Below, piece by piece: positions 15,751 through 18,171 of a DNA stretch of 18,171 nt. The translations under genes and the position numbers were made by a program. Every line of letters begins with the position of its first letter. Within the stretch, counting starts at the first letter, position 1. This DNA is from TMED69 sp964642505 (lineage in GTDB: Bacteria; Pseudomonadota; Gammaproteobacteria; Ga0077536), in assembly GCA_964642505.1 (NCBI GenBank), contig CAZXQY010000053.1:1-18171 (forward strand), written 5' to 3'. Below the pieces are notes generated by a model. It did not search any database. It saw only the letters and a list, made by a program, of their open reading frames with translations, and had not been told where the DNA came from.

Positions 15751-16551
15751 TCAAATTGTTCCAATCATCGCCGATTGCCCTCCGTCTACCGGTAAGCAAG
15801 CGCCAGTTATGAACCTGGCTTCATCAGAAGCTAGAAAAAGCGCTGCATTGGCGACGTCCCATGCGCTGCCCATCTTATTCCCTAATGGTACACTCGCGTT
15901 CCGTCGTTTAACTAATTCTTCTCGATTGTGGCCAGCAGCAACATAACCTTCTATGGCCATGGGAGTATCCATAAGCCCAGGCATTATTACGTTGGCCCGA
16001 ATCCCATGTTTAGCGCCCCCAGTCGCCAATGAGTGGGTATAAGCGTTAAGCGCCGCTTTAGACGCCTTATAAGAAACAAGCCCAAACTCGCAAACGGCGG
16101 CAATCGACGAGATGTTAATAATACTCCCGCCTTTTTGGGAACGCATAACAGGTAGTATATGCTTGCAGGTAAAAACGACGGAAGTTAGGTTTACGTCAAG
16201 TATGTTTTGCCAGACATCGTTCGTGATTTTAGTAGGTCCAGTATCTCCGAAACCTATCCCTACATTGTTGTGTAAAATGTCTATTCGCCCAAATTTTTCT
16301 ATACATTTCTGAGCGATCTTTTTGCAATGATTTTCGGATGTAACGTCTGCCTCTAGAGCACTACCTTGACCTCCCCGCTTTTTTAGCATGTCGAGGGTTT
16401 CCATAGCAGAATCTGAGCATCGGTCAACAACCAATACTTTTGCTCCTTCTTCAGCGAAACGGATTGCTGTCGCTCTCCCGTTGCCGATAGAGTTACCAGG
16501 AGTTTGGCCGCCACCCACTACTATCGCGATTTTTCCTTTTAGTCGACCCAC
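15751..16551 (-). CDS. Short-chain dehydrogenase/reductase (SDR)
   Basis: A 266-residue SDR with GTG start. The glycine-rich cofactor loop is GGGQTPGNSIGNG (about 13-25), longer than the usual TGxxxGxG. Asp43 at the end of the second strand suggests NAD preference. NNVG (95-98) replaces NNAG, with Asn121, Ser148/149, and Tyr161 and Lys165 (YKASK) as the catalytic set. The C-terminal FITGACLPVDGG is classical. AAGGAAG lies eight bases before the GTG. The spacing to the PhyH gene (34 bp) and from the LLM gene (42 bp) supports one operon. It differs clearly from the other SDR in this cassette, so the two probably act on different intermediates. Confidence 0.87.
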   Translation of the reverse strand: MGRLKGKIAIVVGGGQTPGNSIGNGRATAIRFAEEGAKVLVVDRCSDSAMETLDMLKKRGGQGSALEADVTSENHCKKIAQKCIEKFGRIDILHNNVGIGFGDTGPTKITNDVWQNILDVNLTSVVFTCKHILPVMRSQKGGSIINISSIAAVCEFGLVSYKASKAALNAYTHSLATGGAKHGIRANVIMPGLMDTPMAIEGYVAAGHNREELVKRRNASVPLGNKMGSAWDVANAALFLASDEARFITGACLPVDGGQSAMIGTI

Positions 16552-16593
16552 GTCTTTCTTCCTTCAGAATTCCGAGATTAGTTTTATTCATTT

Positions 16594-17676
16594 TCATCGA
16601 AAAGCCGGCATGATGAGCTCTGCGAAATCGCGGTAGACCTTAGTAGCTTGGTCTGCATCAGGTAGCAGATTCACTTCCTTAAGCCCGTTTTTTTCCATCT
16701 GTTTGATCTGTTCGATAATTTCGTCTGGAGTACCGACTATACAAGATTCCTTGATCGCCTCTGGTGTTACAAAATGTTTTTCATCAGGCTGCATGTATGT
16801 GCAGTGTCCATCATGAATTTGCCGAAAACGAGCTTTTTCCGGTAAGCTGAAGTTTTTCACTCGATCGACATATTGCTCCCAGACGTTAGCGAAATGAGAT
16901 GGGACGAGTTCTCCGGGCTCGCCGGCTTTTTTCCAAATTTCATAATAAAAATGTAATTCGCAGGCCACCCACGATCCGACTTCATTAATGACTCTGTCGT
17001 CAGTCAATTTCTCTCCTGGACGGAGAATACAGGGGGCAGTCAGAAAAGAAGTACGAAAATCGTCTTTCAAAGTACGTCCTACACTTTGCGCACCCCCATA
17101 AATTTGCTCGAGGCGACTGGTGATTTCATACGATGCTCCTCCGATAGTCACCCAACCATCGCCATATGCGCCGGTGGCTTCACAAGCTTTAGGACCGTTA
17201 GCAGCCACGTAGATTGGGATATGGTTATCCAAGTTCAAGTAATAACGGTCTCGGTGGAGAAATTGAATTTCGGTAGTTCGTTTCCGAAATGTGTAATCGA
17301 CTGCTTCACCGTTAAGGAGTGCTCGTACGACTCTGAGATATTCCCTGAATTCCTTAACAGGCATTGGGTCTTGCCCCATCACCCGCATCGCAGTATGCCC
17401 GGTTCCGATTCCGAGGAAAGTCCTTCCAGGAGCTAATTGATTAATCGTTCCGATAGAATGGGCAGTGACGGGTGCTATTCTCGTGCCTGGAATAGAGACA
17501 CCTGTCCCGATCTCTATTCTAGATGTGTTAACCGCCGCAAGGGCTAGGGTGGCGTAGCAGTCTGACCAGATCATCTGGGAGTCAGGAACCCACGCTCGAT
17601 CAAACCCCAACTCTTCAGCATATCGAATAACGTCCCATCGATTTATGTTTGGATCAACTGTGACTGCAAATTTCAT
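16594..17676 (-). CDS. LLM-class (F420/FMN-dependent) oxidoreductase, paralog 1
   Basis: A 360-residue luciferase-like monooxygenase-superfamily protein. The N-terminal strand MKFAVTVDP, then AEELGFDRAWVPDSQ, RIEIGTGVSIPGTR (about 54-67) and RTFLGIGTGHTAMR (about 85-98) follow the order of F420-dependent reductases. A region near residues 220-300 with YEIWKKAGEP and FRQIH is a feature it shares with the neighbouring paralog. ATG 17676 has GAGGG about nine bases upstream. The enzyme would use a reduced flavin-type cofactor, FMNH2 or F420. It is followed by SDR, PhyH and SDR genes in the same direction. Its substrate cannot be told. Confidence 0.85.
   Translation of the reverse strand: MKFAVTVDPNINRWDVIRYAEELGFDRAWVPDSQMIWSDCYATLALAAVNTSRIEIGTGVSIPGTRIAPVTAHSIGTINQLAPGRTFLGIGTGHTAMRVMGQDPMPVKEFREYLRVVRALLNGEAVDYTFRKRTTEIQFLHRDRYYLNLDNHIPIYVAANGPKACEATGAYGDGWVTIGGASYEITSRLEQIYGGAQSVGRTLKDDFRTSFLTAPCILRPGEKLTDDRVINEVGSWVACELHFYYEIWKKAGEPGELVPSHFANVWEQYVDRVKNFSLPEKARFRQIHDGHCTYMQPDEKHFVTPEAIKESCIVGTPDEIIEQIKQMEKNGLKEVNLLPDADQATKVYRDFAELIMPAFR
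16966..17020. repeat. Perfect 55-nt direct repeat, copy in LLM paralog 1
   Basis: Identical base for base to 18117-18171. It codes for the conserved segment PGEKLTDDRVINEVGSWV in both genes. A second identical block of 29 bases (16916-16944 and 18067-18095) lies nearby; between the two blocks 10 of 21 bases differ. Identity here is far higher than in the rest of the paired genes. Confidence 0.9.
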
Positions 17677-17744
17677 CTTTTTAAACCCTCATAATATAAA
17701 ATGTTGATATTTCTGTAATTGAATATGTCTTTCTAAGTTATAGG

Positions 17745-18171
17745 TTATCTAAAAGCAGGTATAACAAGTTCCGTAAAATCTCGATAAACCTTACGAGTTT
17801 GGTCGGACATCGGCATAATGTTTATTTCATTTATACCCGCCCGTTCTTTCTCTTTAATTCGTTCAATTATCTCGTCTGGTTCCCCTACAAAACAACAAGT
17901 GCCTATAGCTTCCGGTGTCACGAAACATCTTTCTTCTGGTACTAAATGAGTTGCGTGATCGAGATGAATTTGCCGAAATTTTGCGTTCTCAGGCAGGCTG
18001 AAATTATTCACGCGCGTAGTATATTGGTCCCATATATTTGCAAAATGGTCCGGGATCATTTCTTCTGGCTCGCCGGCTTTTTTCCAAATTTCATACCAGA
18101 AGTGTAACTCAGTCGTCACCCACGATCCGACTTCATTAATGACTCTGTCGTCAGTCAATTTCTCTCCTGGA
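17745..18171 (-). CDS. LLM-class oxidoreductase, paralog 2 (C-terminal part, cut by window edge)
   Basis: Frame open to the right edge; the last 142 codons of a second LLM gene are present, beginning within PGEKLTDDRVINEVGSW. It aligns without gaps to the C-terminal third of the neighbouring LLM protein at about two-thirds identity by hand count. Both end in PAFR. A TTG at 18158 is not a real start, since the homology continues upstream of it. It is 68 bp from the next gene, so the two copies are tandem and probably in one transcript. Whether the missing part is intact cannot be seen. Confidence 0.85.
   Translation of the reverse strand, partial: PGEKLTDDRVINEVGSWVTTELHFWYEIWKKAGEPEEMIPDHFANIWDQYTTRVNNFSLPENAKFRQIHLDHATHLVPEERCFVTPEAIGTCCFVGEPDEIIERIKEKERAGINEINIMPMSDQTRKVYRDFTELVIPAFR
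18117..18171. repeat. Perfect 55-nt direct repeat, copy at the window end
   Basis: Identical to 16966-17020. It runs to the last base of the window, so the true repeat may be longer. See the finding on a possible contig end. Confidence 0.9.

Noticed and set aside
1..18171. tRNA, rRNA, CRISPR arrays, insertion sequences or integrase genes
   Set aside because: I found no repeat-spacer pattern, transposase motif, rRNA block or tRNA cloverleaf by eye on either strand.

Overview
The window is 18.2 kb of compact bacterial DNA of moderate GC content (judged by eye), with short intergenic gaps and several GTG or TTG starts. A type II glutamine synthetase with a sigma-54/NtrC-like control region, rmuC, a SixA-type phosphatase and pyruvate kinase suggest a proteobacterium or a relative. 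The mix of LLM-family (F420/FMN) oxidoreductases, SDRs, a PhyH dioxygenase, HyuA/HyuB and an AhpD-like selenoprotein resembles heterotrophic, often marine, lineages. I cannot assign a taxon from sequence alone. The organism should be able to make selenoproteins.

Layout. (1) 1-994, minus strand: the first 13 codons of pyruvate kinase at the left edge; a 37-codon ORF overlapping its start; a poorly explained 230-bp stretch; and a two-domain carboxymuconolactone decarboxylase (CMD)/AhpD-like protein whose second domain has lost its catalytic residues. (2) 1195-6605, plus strand: a tight hyuA-hyuB-class III aminotransferase operon, probably for ATP-dependent opening of a cyclic amide or related chemistry, followed or preceded by transamination. 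(3) 6642-8846, minus strand: the most interesting locus. It holds a gene that looks truncated at 238 codons by TGA, but the frame continues for 123 more codons. The TGA sits exactly at the second cysteine of the AhpD CxxC...H motif, and a SECIS-like hairpin follows at the expected distance. I read it as one 362-residue selenoprotein. Upstream of it is an LLM oxidoreductase gene ending in a strong hairpin. (4) 9052-11338: two converging histidine-phosphatase genes and a zinc alcohol dehydrogenase.

(5) 11603-14022, plus strand: rmuC, interrupted by an in-frame TAA, then glutamine synthetase II. Between them are a GG-N10-GC sigma-54 promoter and, about 110 bp upstream of its predicted start point, a GCAC-N7-GTGC palindrome that fits an NtrC enhancer site. 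(6) 14111-18171, minus strand: a co-directional cassette read LLM (partial) - LLM - SDR - PhyH dioxygenase - SDR, which looks like an oxidative catabolic or tailoring pathway. The two LLM genes are tandem paralogs. They share a perfect 55-nt block that runs to the last base of the window, so this end may be a repeat-limited contig end.

The main surprises are the Sec-encoding AhpD-like gene with its SECIS, the NtrC/sigma-54 architecture in front of glnII, and the ochre codon in rmuC.
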